A stretch of 64,000 nucleotides of DNA from Isoetes taiwanensis. Its lineage: Eukaryota; Streptophyta; Lycopodiopsida; Isoetales; Isoetaceae. The notes beneath the pieces were generated by a model that saw nothing but the letters and a program-made list of their open reading frames with translations, was not told the origin of the DNA and did not search any database. Both the position numbers and the translations under genes were made by a program. The stretch lies in NCBI GenBank assembly GCA_021234155.1, contig JAJEKV010000103.1, positions 2,418,001 through 2,482,000 of the forward strand, given 5' to 3'. Each line of letters begins with the position of its first letter. Within the stretch, counting starts at the first letter, position 1. Below are positions 25,122-36,059 of the stretch, in pieces.

Positions 25122-26179
25122 AATTTTACGCCCCACGGAACCCAACGGGTTATGGGACGACACATGCAAGGGCAACAGCCCATCTAAAACTTGAGGACTA
25201 GGCCCCATCACCAAACACAATAACCAAATATTAAAAGGCTACCAAGAATAAGATAAGATAATGCTAATGCTAGTGGTAAAGTTATGCTTCTAAAATTATC
25301 TAGACATAGCCACCCAAGGATTGGAAGGCCATTGATCTAGAATAATTCTTTGCCCCCAGTACACCCGCCCATTTCTTTGCAGTTGCCCCTCACCTTGCAA
25401 GGAAATCCAAGTAAACGCTGCGATGAATATATTGAGCAAACTTTACAATGACGATGATAGTCTAAGGTTGTATCCTGATGTTTTAAATGAAATGATTAAA
25501 GAGAAGGACTTAATGGGAAACCATTCTTCAAAGGTTCTGGTTTACGGTCAAACTTCAATTGAAGGTTAGTTTTTCAGTTTCCTAGTTTATTTTCAATTTC
25601 CTAGTTTCCTAGCTAATTTTTGACTAGGTTTCTTTACAGATAATGTTCCTGCTATTCATGGCCACACTACGATTATAGGTAATTTTTGGAAACCTTTAGT
25701 AGTTTTTGAAAATCTTTAGTAGTATCCAAATGTTAATTTGTAGTTGGTTTTTTTGTAGATAATGTTCCTGCTCCAACTGATGATTACCTTAAAGCTCCTA
25801 TCAACGGCCTGTTAATTTAAAAACTATCGCCAATAACTATGTAATTCAAGTTTCAGGAAATAATTTTTATACAGTTTCATCAACAACAAATTCTGAATTG
25901 GCCGATGATTTTGATAACCACATGCTTGAAGAAATGATTAAACGCACTCCTTCACTAGCAAAATACTTTCCTGTAGAACAGACTATTGTGCAAAACTATG
26001 GTAAGTTCTCTCATTATTCTTAATTCCTTTGTGCAAAACTATGGTAGCTTAGTTCTGATTTGGTAAGCACGTTTCTAAATGCATGAAAATAACTTAGTGT
26101 TTGTTTATGCAGGTGGCCAATCATTTGTGGCGCAACATTCAATTCTTGCACATTTGTTCTTGCATCAGATGCCGAATGC

Positions 26180-29100
26180 ATGAAGAGAAATGTTACTTGA
26201 TAGGAATATGTTTTCTAGCTGGATGAAATTATACCTTGCAAGATTTTGATTAATTCAGCAAGATAAAGATGACCAGACCACTTTTGATGATTTTGAAATC
26301 TTATCAATGTACTATTTTAATTTTCAATGTAAAATTATTTTTATGATAATAATTCTGTCTAGATTTGTTTCTCTGTTCAAAAAAAAAAAACTGTGTTAAA
26401 CATAGTGGTAGTCTAGGAAGTTGAAGCGTGCTTTGGCGAGGGAAACCAAAAAATTATTAAAAAATAAAAACATAGGAAAAAAGGCAGAAATCATAGGGTA
26501 CTCATTGTTTAAAACTTATATGCTATGTCCATACACTTGCCCAACAATCAAAACCATAGTGTACCACCCGCCGCCCTGGCATGTGAAATTAATCCTCATG
26601 GTCATCTAACAAATTTCTTGGTGACACCTATGTCAAAAGCACTAGCTATTCCTTGTCAGTGGGAAAAAATTAAGCATACTATATGTTTTTTATGAAAATG
26701 GTTTGGCTATTTTTCACAATCTTACAATATTTTATGATATATATTGGCTAAAGTTATTACTATCATTACATTTATATGTATTTGGACTTGGTAAAACTTT
26801 TTTAATCGGGTATTCTTTAAAACTTTCACTTGTCTATTTTTTTTCTAACTAGAAAAGCAAAAATGTAATTTCAGTAGTTTTAGACATAATATACTACAAT
26901 TACAATTAATATGACAATCAAGGAACATACGATAATAGCATCGATCCGAGCCCCTGATCGTTATTCGGGATGGGACGGCGCCTATATATATGTGCTCTCG
27001 CTTTCTTGGGCTCGTTATTGCCGTCTCCTCCCCAAAGATCATCTCTTTCCTTGTCCATTGCTTCCCTCTCTTTCCTCTCATTCCTTTGTTTCCCTCTCTT
27101 TCCTCTCATTCCTTTGGTTTCGAGCTTCTTTTCATGAATCTCCTGTTTCCTTTGTGCTTTTGCTTCTTTCGCTGCATTTTCTTCTTATTCCCCTTCACCG
27201 CTTCCTCTTGTCATTCCTCTATTTTGGGATATAGTAATACGGAACTTTAAGACGCAAGGTCACTTCTTCCCTTGTCTTCTCCTCGGTTTGGGGTTTGTGC
27301 TTTTTGTTCATTTTGGAGGCTTGTGAGCTATGCACGGTGGATCTACACGGAGGAGTGATCAAGTCTTTAAGTTGCTTCTTTTGTGCCCGATTGATGCATT
27401 GGTTGTGCATCTTTGAATCGGATCAAAGCTTGGTCATATTGTTACTTGTCAGCCCAAATTTTGGGTCATGCAAAAGTTCTTCGAATCCTTCTTACCGGTT
27501 CCAATCAGTCACCTCTGTTGTTTTTTATAGCATGCAATTCATTGTGGAAGGCTGGTCTAAATTGGTTCTTGTCTTTTCATGTTCTTGCTTTTCATTCTTT
27601 CTTTGTATTTTTCTATTTGTCTCTTGTTTTCGGCCCGGCCAGAGCAAAGAACAAGACCGTACTCGGGCGTTTTCTTGGGCATTCTTCTCTACTCCTTTCT
27701 TGCGGTTGGGCCATATCATTTTCGGTCCTGGATCGCCCCTAGCTTCGGGATTGTTCGGCTATAACCCAAAATGGGATACGCTTCCGGTAACTCGAGCTTG
27801 ATCTTCCCTTTTTGTGGGTGTTCTTCAAAGAATCACGAGCTCGACTCTCAACATTAACAAGCCATTCGCTTCTCAAGGTTGTTTTCCGTGTCGGATTTGG
27901 CTGAACCGACCACGCCGCTTCCAGCACCTATTGCTTCTTTATCCGCTCGCATGCCTCATAGGATCGCCGCTTCTCCTGCTGTGGTCTACACCGAAGCTCT
28001 TAGATCCGTTTCGAGTCCCGCGATTTCCCTCGCCGCTTCTCATTTCTTTGAATCGCTTCTCCCATCATCGATCATCGGCCAATGATTTTTCCTTCTCCCT
28101 AATGTAGCCGGACCTGCTTCTTTCCCATTCTCGTTTGTTAGTGTTGTCAAGTATACCACCACCCAAAGAACCCTCCGGTTTTATCCTTATTTTCGCGACC
28201 TTTGGGATAACTTTTAATTTTGGGCCATAATATTCCCCTCCGCTCTACTTTGCCTCGGTTTTCCGAGGGTTTTACACATCTATCTATTGGGTGTTCGCGA
28301 TGACGAGCCCGCTCAATGGGTCATGTCGCCATCTTCTATATCCCTTTTCTGTCACGCCGCAATTTTATTCTGGCTCATGGTTCAAGTGGCTTGTTCCTTT
28401 TATTTGAAATCTTTGGTATCTCAACCCATAGCAATACGTAAGTGGGACAATTTACTACCGGAAAGACATGCACTAGATAATAGTCCGTTGACAAAAATTG
28501 GAAACACACAACTTCACTCAACAATAGGTACCAAAGCGTATAGAGGGGAGATACTTTCATCTATGTTAGTCGTGGTTGGTCCTAGCCCATGACAATACGC
28601 CGAATGGATGTCCAACACAAAAAAATTGTATAAGCCCTTACGAGCAATAGGAATAGAGATGTAGATGCCATAATGTGGTGATTCGCGGTTCGTGAGTCAC
28701 AGTGCAAGACCGAAGCAAAATTTTGACAATGATTTTGTCGCTTTCTCGCAAGTGTAATATGTCTATGACAACCTCCTCTCTAATTGCTAGATATTTCCCT
28801 ACGCATATACCTAATTTCGATGTAATGAGCATGTTAGTACATAAGAACCATACTACATAATTGACTATTCTTACTCTAGACTTGAAACATGGCAACTATA
28901 ATGATGGTGGCATTGCCTTGTTGAGTCCTATTAGTTAGAGTCAATAATTACATGTCATGGCTAAATTCAACTCATCAAGTAAAGTCCTATTAGTTAGAGT
29001 CAATAATTTACGTTGTACAATTCAACTCATCAAGTAAAATAGCAAATTTTGAGTTTGAAATTTAATTGATCTCCCCTTTACATTCTTGTTTTCCAATAGG

Positions 29101-29580
29101 TAACAACATGAAGGATTCACCATTCCAGAGAGGCGTCTGAAGTCTCCATCAAGATTCATTGTCAAGAGAGATTTTGCAAAGTTTTTAAATTTATGAGCTC
29201 CAATTGTTAATTCATCGTGAGTATTAAGGTATACTTGCACCCTTTGATCTTTTTACGCAATAAAAGGATATGCAATAATTTGCCTTCCAATTGGGGCGGT
29301 GCTTTTGTATGCCACAACTATAAGGCATTCATGTCATCACACCTAAGTGCTCAAATAAAGGAACTATAGAACTCATTCAGTTGAAGTAGGAACAATTGGA
29401 TATATATGCACACCCAACCTAATTCCATATATTGACCACATAGCTTCCACAATCTAAAATTACCAGATATTCACAATTTCCATATCAACCACTGAGTTCT
29501 ACACAAAAAATGATGCGACTTGTTGCTTTACTCAATATAGTCAAAATCCTCTGTAATACCAACCTAAAGAAAGTGTCCAC
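26180..29580. other. Unassigned stretch with a GC-richer island at about 26,930-28,330
   Basis: The island is visibly richer in G and C than its surroundings and pyrimidine-rich on the plus strand. It contains overlapping open frames, none with a recognisable domain. It may be a transposon LTR or a decayed gene. Two near-repeats of 'cctattagttagagtcaata' occur at about 28,925 and 28,986. The remainder is AT-rich and featureless to me. Confidence 0.4.
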
Positions 29581-29600
29581 AGTAAATTGTGACATACATT

Positions 29601-31278
29601 TTAGAAATTAATTTTGAATCTTAATGTTGCTTGCCCTTTATATGCTTGTTGCAGACGCTCCTTTGCTTCAGGAAATTATTTGAGCACCAATTTTGCATTG
29701 AAAAGACATTATTCGTAGCAATGCAGGTTTTTATCTTTCTGAAAAAATTGAGCTGTCACCTCAATTTCTGAACAGAAACAAACCTGTCCAACGGTTGGCA
29801 GCTTGATGCAACTTCAGTTGCAGCTTCTGATAAAGATTTAAATTGCTAGTTAAAGTTAACATCATATGGAACTGGAAAAGGATAGCCTTCTTTATGTGCT
29901 TACCATTGCTTCAAAAGTGGCAGGGTCGTTGTCCGTGCATAAAGCTCGAGTTCATCCTATAAAATGACAAAGTTGCAAAGTTCTGATAAAAGGCCACAAA
30001 AGCAACACAAACCACCTTTAGCATTTTGTGCTCTTTCTCAAGTTGCTTGAGAATTGCCAATGCTTTTCACGTTCACTCTGTTGGCAAAAGAAGTCAAACT
30101 TATTGAGAGCCTTAGACACTTGAGATTAGACAACAAAAGTCTGAAACACAGGTAAAACTCACTGAATCTTCTTCCCCTTCCTCTTTGACGATTCTTTCTG
30201 TTTTCTAATTCAGTCCGACGCCTTTTCAAAGCTGCTAATTCATCTTCTAGCTTTGACTGTTTCTGCCTGAGCTGCAAGTTGCATTCATCATCTGTGATGA
30301 CTGCTTCACATGACAAAAGACAATCATGGACTTCTTACCTGATTTCCTGCACAACTTGGGAGGCTCCAGAAGTAGATCTGCAGAAGTAGGTGCTATTGTC
30401 AACAAAGCCCATGTCCAAGTACCAATGAATAATTATTGACTGGTAAACAAAGGAGCAAAAATTGAGGATTCATTATACAACATTATGCATGACCACTAAT
30501 GAAATGTGGATGACATCATATAGCATGCACAAGGAAGAACAAAGCACAATGTTATCGATAAAAAAAATAAGACATGCCTTCAGAACTAGGCAAAGAAAAT
30601 CATCACATCTTTTCTACATGATTAATCAGACCAAAAAGAGAGACATTGCTTTCTTTGAAAGGATTATGTGCATACCGAAGTACCTATCTTGTCCTTTTGA
30701 GACGAGGTCATCATCTACCAGGCTCTGTATCACATCTTTCACCGTCTGGCTAATAACACCCTTTCTAGGTCCAAGCTTCTCTAGCTCCCTGCAACTAGAT
30801 ACACCAGCAAGCAAACGCAATGGCATAAAATACAGAATCCATTATAAATTCAATGAATAGGTTACTAAGAAAAGATGAATGCTGGATTCATGCTGCCAAT
30901 ATACATTATAACGACTTGCATCTTTGGATCACATTCAGAATATTACTCGACATTATAAGACCAGGAATTCAGATGTTTATCATCGAACTTTGAACGATAA
31001 CGTCCTTGATTATGGAAAATTTTTACGATTAATCTATAAAGAAAAAACAAAGAATTGATCCTGAATTTACCAGAAAGAAATCCTGGCTTTCATGAAATAT
31101 CTGCAACATTTGCTCCCGCTTCTCATCCAAGGAAAGACCTGTTTCTTCGACTGCAAAATATATAGCAAAATGACCAAATCAGGTTACCGAAAACACAATG
31201 GATCTCGGTTGCAAGCTCGTTTTAATCAGAACTGGGGGAAAATGAACAGCAGATCGAAAAAGAAGGATAGCTTACCAT
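29601..31278 (-). CDS. MND1: MND1 homologue (meiotic nuclear division protein 1)
   Basis: MND1 pairs with HOP2 and stimulates DMC1/RAD51 strand exchange in meiosis. Nine exons on the minus strand can be read: ATG alone (31,276-31,278), 31,071-31,150, 30,676-30,794, 30,339-30,377, 30,163-30,271, 30,016-30,077, 29,904-29,956, 29,784-29,826 and about 29,601-29,712. Diagnostic blocks in order: GLSLDEKREQMLQIFHESQD and FFL; ELEKLGPRKGVISQTVKDVI and QSLVDDDLVSK; IYFWSLPSCAGNQ; a coiled coil with KLEDELAALKRR; LKQLEKEHKMLK; DNDPATFEAM; AANRWT; WCSNNF. The total is about 206 codons, the usual length for the family. Introns are otherwise GT-AG; the last acceptor is garbled. At least seven 1-2 nt indels, in most exons, disturb the frame, many at CAG or homopolymers, so I treat it as a real gene with sequence errors. 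Confidence 0.85.
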
Positions 31279-31433
31279 TTTCGTGATCGGAAGTAAAGTT
31301 CAAGGGAATGCTATGCAACCTGAATAACATTTTCTTTTATCTTAAATTTTCTAATTTCTCTTTTTTTTTTTCCTTTTTCTTTTTTATTAAACCTGTTATT
31401 TATTCTATAGTACTGAAAACAAAATCCACGGCT
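31279..31433. promoter_or_regulatory. Compact bidirectional promoter region, MND1 / TAB2
   Basis: Only 155 bp separate the two divergent start codons. The interval includes a long T-rich run (about 31,357-31,387). I see no clear TATA box for either gene. Shared regulation is inference. Confidence 0.5.
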
Positions 31434-33636
31434 ATGGTGGCTATGGCTCTAGAAGCATGCTCCGCCCACCTAGTCCGGCATCATCTCCCAGCTGGAAGCC
31501 TACCAGAAGAGGGACTGCATTTTCTGCCATTGGGCATTTTATAAATTCCATCTCTTCTTTTTCTGCAAATAATTCTGGAGCTTGTTCTATTTCAACGAGG
31601 ATTAACAAAGGGAGAAAGAATTTAAGGTCCAAAGTTGTCTCCCGAGACGACCGAAGTGAAAGATATATCTAGTCTCACAGAAGCTGAAGCAAGCAGACCG
31701 GATTTGAGTGATATTACAGAATGGGAGTTGGATTTTTGTTCTAGACCCATTGTTGATGAAAGGGCAAGCGGATTTGGGAGCTGTTGATTTGTGACAGCAA
31801 ACGTCAGCTGGAGTTCAGTCGCTATTTTCCAAATAATGTCATTAACAGTGTTACGCTCAAGACTGCTCTGGAAGAAGTCATGAATTCTTTGGCGTTCCAA
31901 GACCAGAAAAATTCGATATTTCAGGTACTTAAGTTTTGCAATGGCAGATGCTTCAGGGCTCGAATTGATGATCTGCGTTACAACAACTGATTGTAAGCAT
32001 ATATAAAAGGACCCAATTCCTAAGCATGTATAGGCATGTTCAAGCTTCATGGACTTGTCATCTCCTGTTTCAAACATAGGGTTGGAAATAAAGATGCCCA
32101 CCAAGTTCCTGTCTACAGGCCTCTTTTCTCTGCAAGCTAGATGCAAAACACAAGCTGGTGGCGCTCAACATGAAAATCTGAATGTCTTTTTCTGTTTCTT
32201 GGTATCCCTGAGTAGCTACATTATAGGAGATTTTAGAAAGGACAGACTTTGGACACTTTCATCCCCTTTACAAGTTTTGAAATGCAATGGGCAGGATGGA
32301 TGATGACTATGAACAATGTACCATTCCGTTTGATTAGATATTTTAATGATAACTGACACTGAGCTTCAAAAAGTGTCAGGTATATAGTCTCCTATACTTA
32401 TGGCCCTTTTGTCAACAGTTGGCTAGCCAGCAAGGAGGCTTCATTTGATTGATTAGATAAGTAACTTCTGCTGTTGTTCATCTGATGTATGACATAACTG
32501 CAGATCACAAATGCAGACCATTATCTCCAAGGCATGTAAGGAGCTTGATATTCGGCCTGTGCCAAGCCAAAGGGTAATTCTTGCATAACCTGACGCCTGA
32601 AACATTTTTTCTGGGAATTAAATAATGTGCATGCAAAATTTGCTTAATTGCACTCCTTGTTTTATGGTTTCAACAGTGCATAACTTTATTGAGATGGTTG
32701 CAAGAACGGCAAGATACTGTTTACAGCCAAGATGCAGGTTTTCAGCAAAATGCTCCACCACTTTTGTTACCGGAGCCACCAGTTCCATCACCATTACCAG
32801 ACAATCTACGTGGGGAGAAGTGGGCATTTGTTCAGCTTTCTAGAAGGTATATTCTCTTATAGAACAGTACTGTTAAAATTTAGATTAGTTTGTTTTTGAT
32901 GTCAACTTCTTCTATGGTTTGTAAACTTTGCTTGCATGCATGATGAAGTCTCCACCTATTCTAGCATTGTTTGATGGCATACTTTTCAATCATCTCAACC
33001 TGAAAGAGATATGTTCAACTACCAAAAACGTTCTATCATGTAAGCATAACTGTAGGTAGTATTGGACAAATAATGCATGTTCCTGTTGCCTTTAACTTTG
33101 TGGAGTGTCCTTTACTCTAGCTCTGGGGCTTGTGTCTAAGAAGGGAATTGTGTTAATGGCAGCAATACAGGAGGAAATAGCTGTAGTAGAAAGTGGGAAG
33201 ACATTTGGAAACGTCTTTCCCTTTGAGGCTCTAGGAATCAATTTGCCTGCTGATTCTATGATTCCTGGAGTAGCAGTTGAATCTGTCAGAGCGGGACCCT
33301 AGCAGGTTTACTCTCTAGTGTTTTAAAGCATACATTCTAGTTTTCTCATGCTCATCTTGGATCCATGTATCTGTGTCACAGCTTGACAAATGGATTGGAA
33401 TTGGTTTCATTAGACGTGGACAACAGACGAGCTTGTCTTCTGTTGTCAAGTGGCATTTCTAACAGATGGGTATATGCTTCATATACGAGAACCAAGCAGG
33501 CCATAGAGGATGCTTCAGCATGGCAAGCTGCAAAAGTTGCTTGGGGGGGGCTTCATTTTCTTGCAGTTCAGAAGTCCTTGGATTCGAGTCATGTGAAGGA
33601 TTTTGGCTTTTATTTGACCCCCAGCTTCCCATTGTA
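31434..33636 (+). CDS. ATAB2: ATAB2/TAB2-like chloroplast RNA-binding protein
   Basis: TAB2/ATAB2 binds the psaB leader in Chlamydomonas and is needed for photosystem I (and in Arabidopsis also PSII) subunit translation in the chloroplast. Five exons are read: about 31,434-31,924, 32,504-32,573, 32,677-32,846, 33,153-33,305 and 33,382-33,636. The N-terminus (MVAMALEACSAHLVRHHLPA) is Ser/Arg-rich further on and fits a transit peptide. Diagnostic blocks are ITEWELDFCSRPIVDE, IWELLICDSKRQLEF, RYFPNNVINSVTLK, SQMQTIISKACKELDIRPVP, GEKWAFVQL, NGLELVSLDVDN and GGLHFLAVQKSLDS, ending in a GFWLLFDP-type terminus, all as in the family. One-base indels occur near 31,461-31,480 (transit peptide), 31,763, 31,909, 33,152, 33,297 and 33,385. 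Most are at CAG or homopolymers, so sequence error is likely. Confidence 0.85.
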
Positions 33637-33699
33637 ATGCTGGTGCAGTTAACTGGGATTTTGTTTGTACAAAAGAGGATGAAATAGGAAAATGTTCAG

Positions 33700-34800
33700 A
33701 AATGTTATCTTGTTGTATATAAAAAGAGTCTACTTGGAAAGAAGTTTAAAATGCAATCCTTTTTAATGCAATTTTCTTCTCTTATGGAAGGCCATATTTT
33801 CAAGGGTCACTTTTTTTTTATAATGACAGTAGAGAAAATTTTCCAGTAATAATGCCAGCTTATATCTTCTATTTAAAAATGTATAGGCCTAGAGGACAAC
33901 AAATTGGTTCCATGCCTCAGTTGAAAGTGGTGCTACAACCAATGGATAGAGAGAATGCTCTTCATAAATTAGTTTCTTCTAGCATGATATCAGGAAGAGA
34001 CGAATGGTTGTTCCTACTCATATTTCTCTGGACATCGTAATAAATACCAAAACTTCTAGCATAGTATCAGAAAGAGACTAGAATGTCTGCTATAAAACTT
34101 CAAAGTCAACAAACTAAGAAAAACAGTAAGCAGCCCTACTCTTTATATTTCTTTGGACATCATAATGAATACCATTACTTCAATATAGTAACAACCCAGA
34201 CAATAATTTACATATTGTTACATATTGTTACGCTGCTATACAATTGCAAAGTCAACTAAAAACAGTTTCCTTATATTTTTTTGGACATCATAACAAATAC
34301 CATTACTTCAATATAGTACAAACCAGACAATAATTTATATAATGTTACACTCTTTAAGCTTTGCAGCTGATAATTTGTGGAGGCATCTCCTTGAGCTTTC
34401 TTTTGCTGGGAGACCGTAAACCAGAATATAAGAGCAGCTCTAGCATACACCACTCTCACTTGCTCTACTATTAAATCTCTACTTGGCTTCACTGCGCATG
34501 CCCCTCCTCTATCTTAGTCTCTATGACTGATACTTCATTTCTGCCATTAGTATTTGCAGTACTCACAATCGGGCATGATAAATGGTCAAGAGGATGATCG
34601 CCATTTTAGAGCACAATTTTCAATTGTCAAGCATCCTTTTCTGTGAAGTAAGCAACCCCCTAGTTCAGTTTTTAATTGTAAGATTTTGCAACCCGCCACT
34701 AGCCAGAAATTCCAGTGCGCTGCATCAATGAGAATTCAAACATAATATATGAGGCAACTCCTCCACTTACTCAATACTCTTTCTTATCTAATCAAAGCTG
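33700..34800. repeat. Intergenic stretch with a tandem repeat of about 127 bp x 3
   Basis: Units begin near 34,020, 34,145 and 34,273 with 'tatttctttggacatca'-like sequence. The second and third also share 'taccattacttcaatatagta'-type sequence and 'agacaataattta'. No gene is seen between TAB2 and the SKIP5-like exons. Confidence 0.8.
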
Positions 34801-34814
34801 AACAACTCAATAAC

Positions 34815-35975
34815 CTGTCATGTCCACGAGGACACAGCAACACTGTTTCTTCAGGTAATGATCTCCACCAATCTGCATTGTATAAGTATTTAAGAAAAGG
34901 AACACCATCTGGAATATTACTAGTGTAAAACAAAATTAGATTTTAATACCATGCATAGTGGTTTGTCAACGCAGACACTAGAAACTGAATGGACCGTTCC
35001 AGGGTCAATGAGGATAGTATCCCCAGGCCTGTATGAAGCAAAATGTCAACTTGTTAAACAGCAGCTTGTCAAAAGAAATATCTTTATCTGCTGCTGAACA
35101 AAGTACCAACATAAAGTGCAAAGATAGCTGGCCTAGAACAAACAGGTCAATTTAGAATGCTCAAGCTCATTCTCGGATTTTCAATCCATCTTGACGCTAT
35201 AAATGATCTATGTTCATATCCAATTGAATGTTAATTTCATATCCAATTGAGACGTACATAATTTCACCGACAAAACTTTTTGTTGTAAAGGCTCTTCACT
35301 AAGACACTCATCTAAATCTATGATCATCCAAGCCAAATAAAGCTACAATATTTACTCTGAATCGATAACTATTTAGATTTGGGTCTTTCGTGAAGATTAG
35401 GGTTCCAAAATCTTGGTGAAACAACATGGTTTTAGCATTCAGATAGAATGAGGAATAATTAGCATTCAGGGCATCCTTGAGGAGGCTTCCATCCTAAAGA
35501 ATCAATCGTGAAGACATTATCTATAATAATCCATTTCAATACACTTTCTAGCGGCATGTAATGGAACATTTTGTAATGTGCTTAGCTTCTATACCTGGCA
35601 GCGGCAACAGCATCTTTGACAGTAAGAAACCCACCATCAGTGGAATTCCCACCAACTCGCAACCACATGCGAGGATCATTTATCAGGCTATGCCATCTCC
35701 GGCACACACTCCCTGCATTAAATCTATCTGGAATGGCAGAAAACTTCAGTAAAACCTTTGCAATCTCAAGAGGAAAAAATGGACTTTTGACGATAACCAA
35801 TCATCTTTGGAGCCAAAATTTCTGTGGAAGCCTGTAAATCCTAGACAAGGGGAAAAGCTTGGGAATCATACCAGGTAAAGGGGTGAGGCAGGCTAAGATT
35901 CGTAACAAGCAAACCGTCGTCTATACTATGAATTGATCCTCCGGCGGAGTCCCGCCGGCGTTGCCTGCCTGCCAT
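34815..35975 (-). CDS. SKIP5: SKIP5-like F-box protein, 5' half only
   Basis: SKIP5-type proteins join an N-terminal F-box (SCF ligase adaptor) to a right-handed beta-helix repeat region. Four minus-strand exons are read. Exon 1 is 35,872-35,975 (ATG at 35,975; SIHSIDDGLLVT, and after a one-base shift ILACLTPLP). Exon 2 is 35,595-35,727 (RFNAGSVCRRWHSLINDPRM, then VKDAVAAAR). Exon 3 is 34,950-35,028 (PGDTILIDPGTVHSVSSVCV, then DKPLCM). Exon 4 is 34,815-34,872 (LPEETVLLCPRGHD). Junction phases agree; exon 1/2 re-creates LPDRFNAG. Exon 4 has a one-base loss where CAG is expected (near 34,862). The rest of the beta-helix was not found in the 1.1 kb before TAB2, so the gene is truncated or split. 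Confidence 0.75.
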
Positions 35976-36059
35976 CGCCCAGGATTGTTGCCCAAGGGTT
36001 CGTGGTATGGCGGTGTATCCCATACGGTATTGCTGGCGTATAATACAGTACATCCACAT

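Larger units (their letters stand above)
23600..26160 (+). pseudogene. Crypton-like tyrosine recombinase (KCTD1/DUF3504-type) relic
   Basis: A multi-exon plus-strand locus resembles the tyrosine recombinases of Crypton transposons, which integrate through a nucleophilic tyrosine. The N-terminal part (23,680-23,890) has EKGGEDKSKKLTNWARRKFD, then after a one-base frame change KMLVKFLLQTRKKDGTLYP. Both match the SAM-like core-binding region of Crypton/DUF3504 proteins. A clean 81-bp intron (23,965-24,045) joins it to GIGVKKKKAQPIS, then the first catalytic arginine box IRGAQELYDVKDVDL (family RGGxEHxxL) and EYVLYNERNSKTW. A later segment (24,786-24,897) has a SGR box followed, in another frame, by GLVPPEIGKLVT and NSIRE before a GTAAGT donor. 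This corresponds to the HxxR and GH boxes. A candidate tyrosine follows near 25,052. Further exons to 26,160 repeat small motifs. Frameshifts and a GATAA microsatellite suggest decay. Loss of activity is likely but not proven given the error pattern of this sequence. Confidence 0.65.

Noticed and set aside
27295-27801. 168-residue Cys/Phe/Ser-rich plus-strand ORF
   Set aside because: Its composition follows the pyrimidine-rich strand of the GC-richer island; no motif.
31622-32146. 174-residue minus-strand ORF
   Set aside because: It lies opposite TAB2 exon 1 and the following intron and has no family signal; a shadow frame.
33960-34400. Regularly spaced repeats that could suggest a CRISPR-like array
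   Set aside because: Units are about 127 bp, diverged, without short repeats and spacers, in a plant intergenic region.
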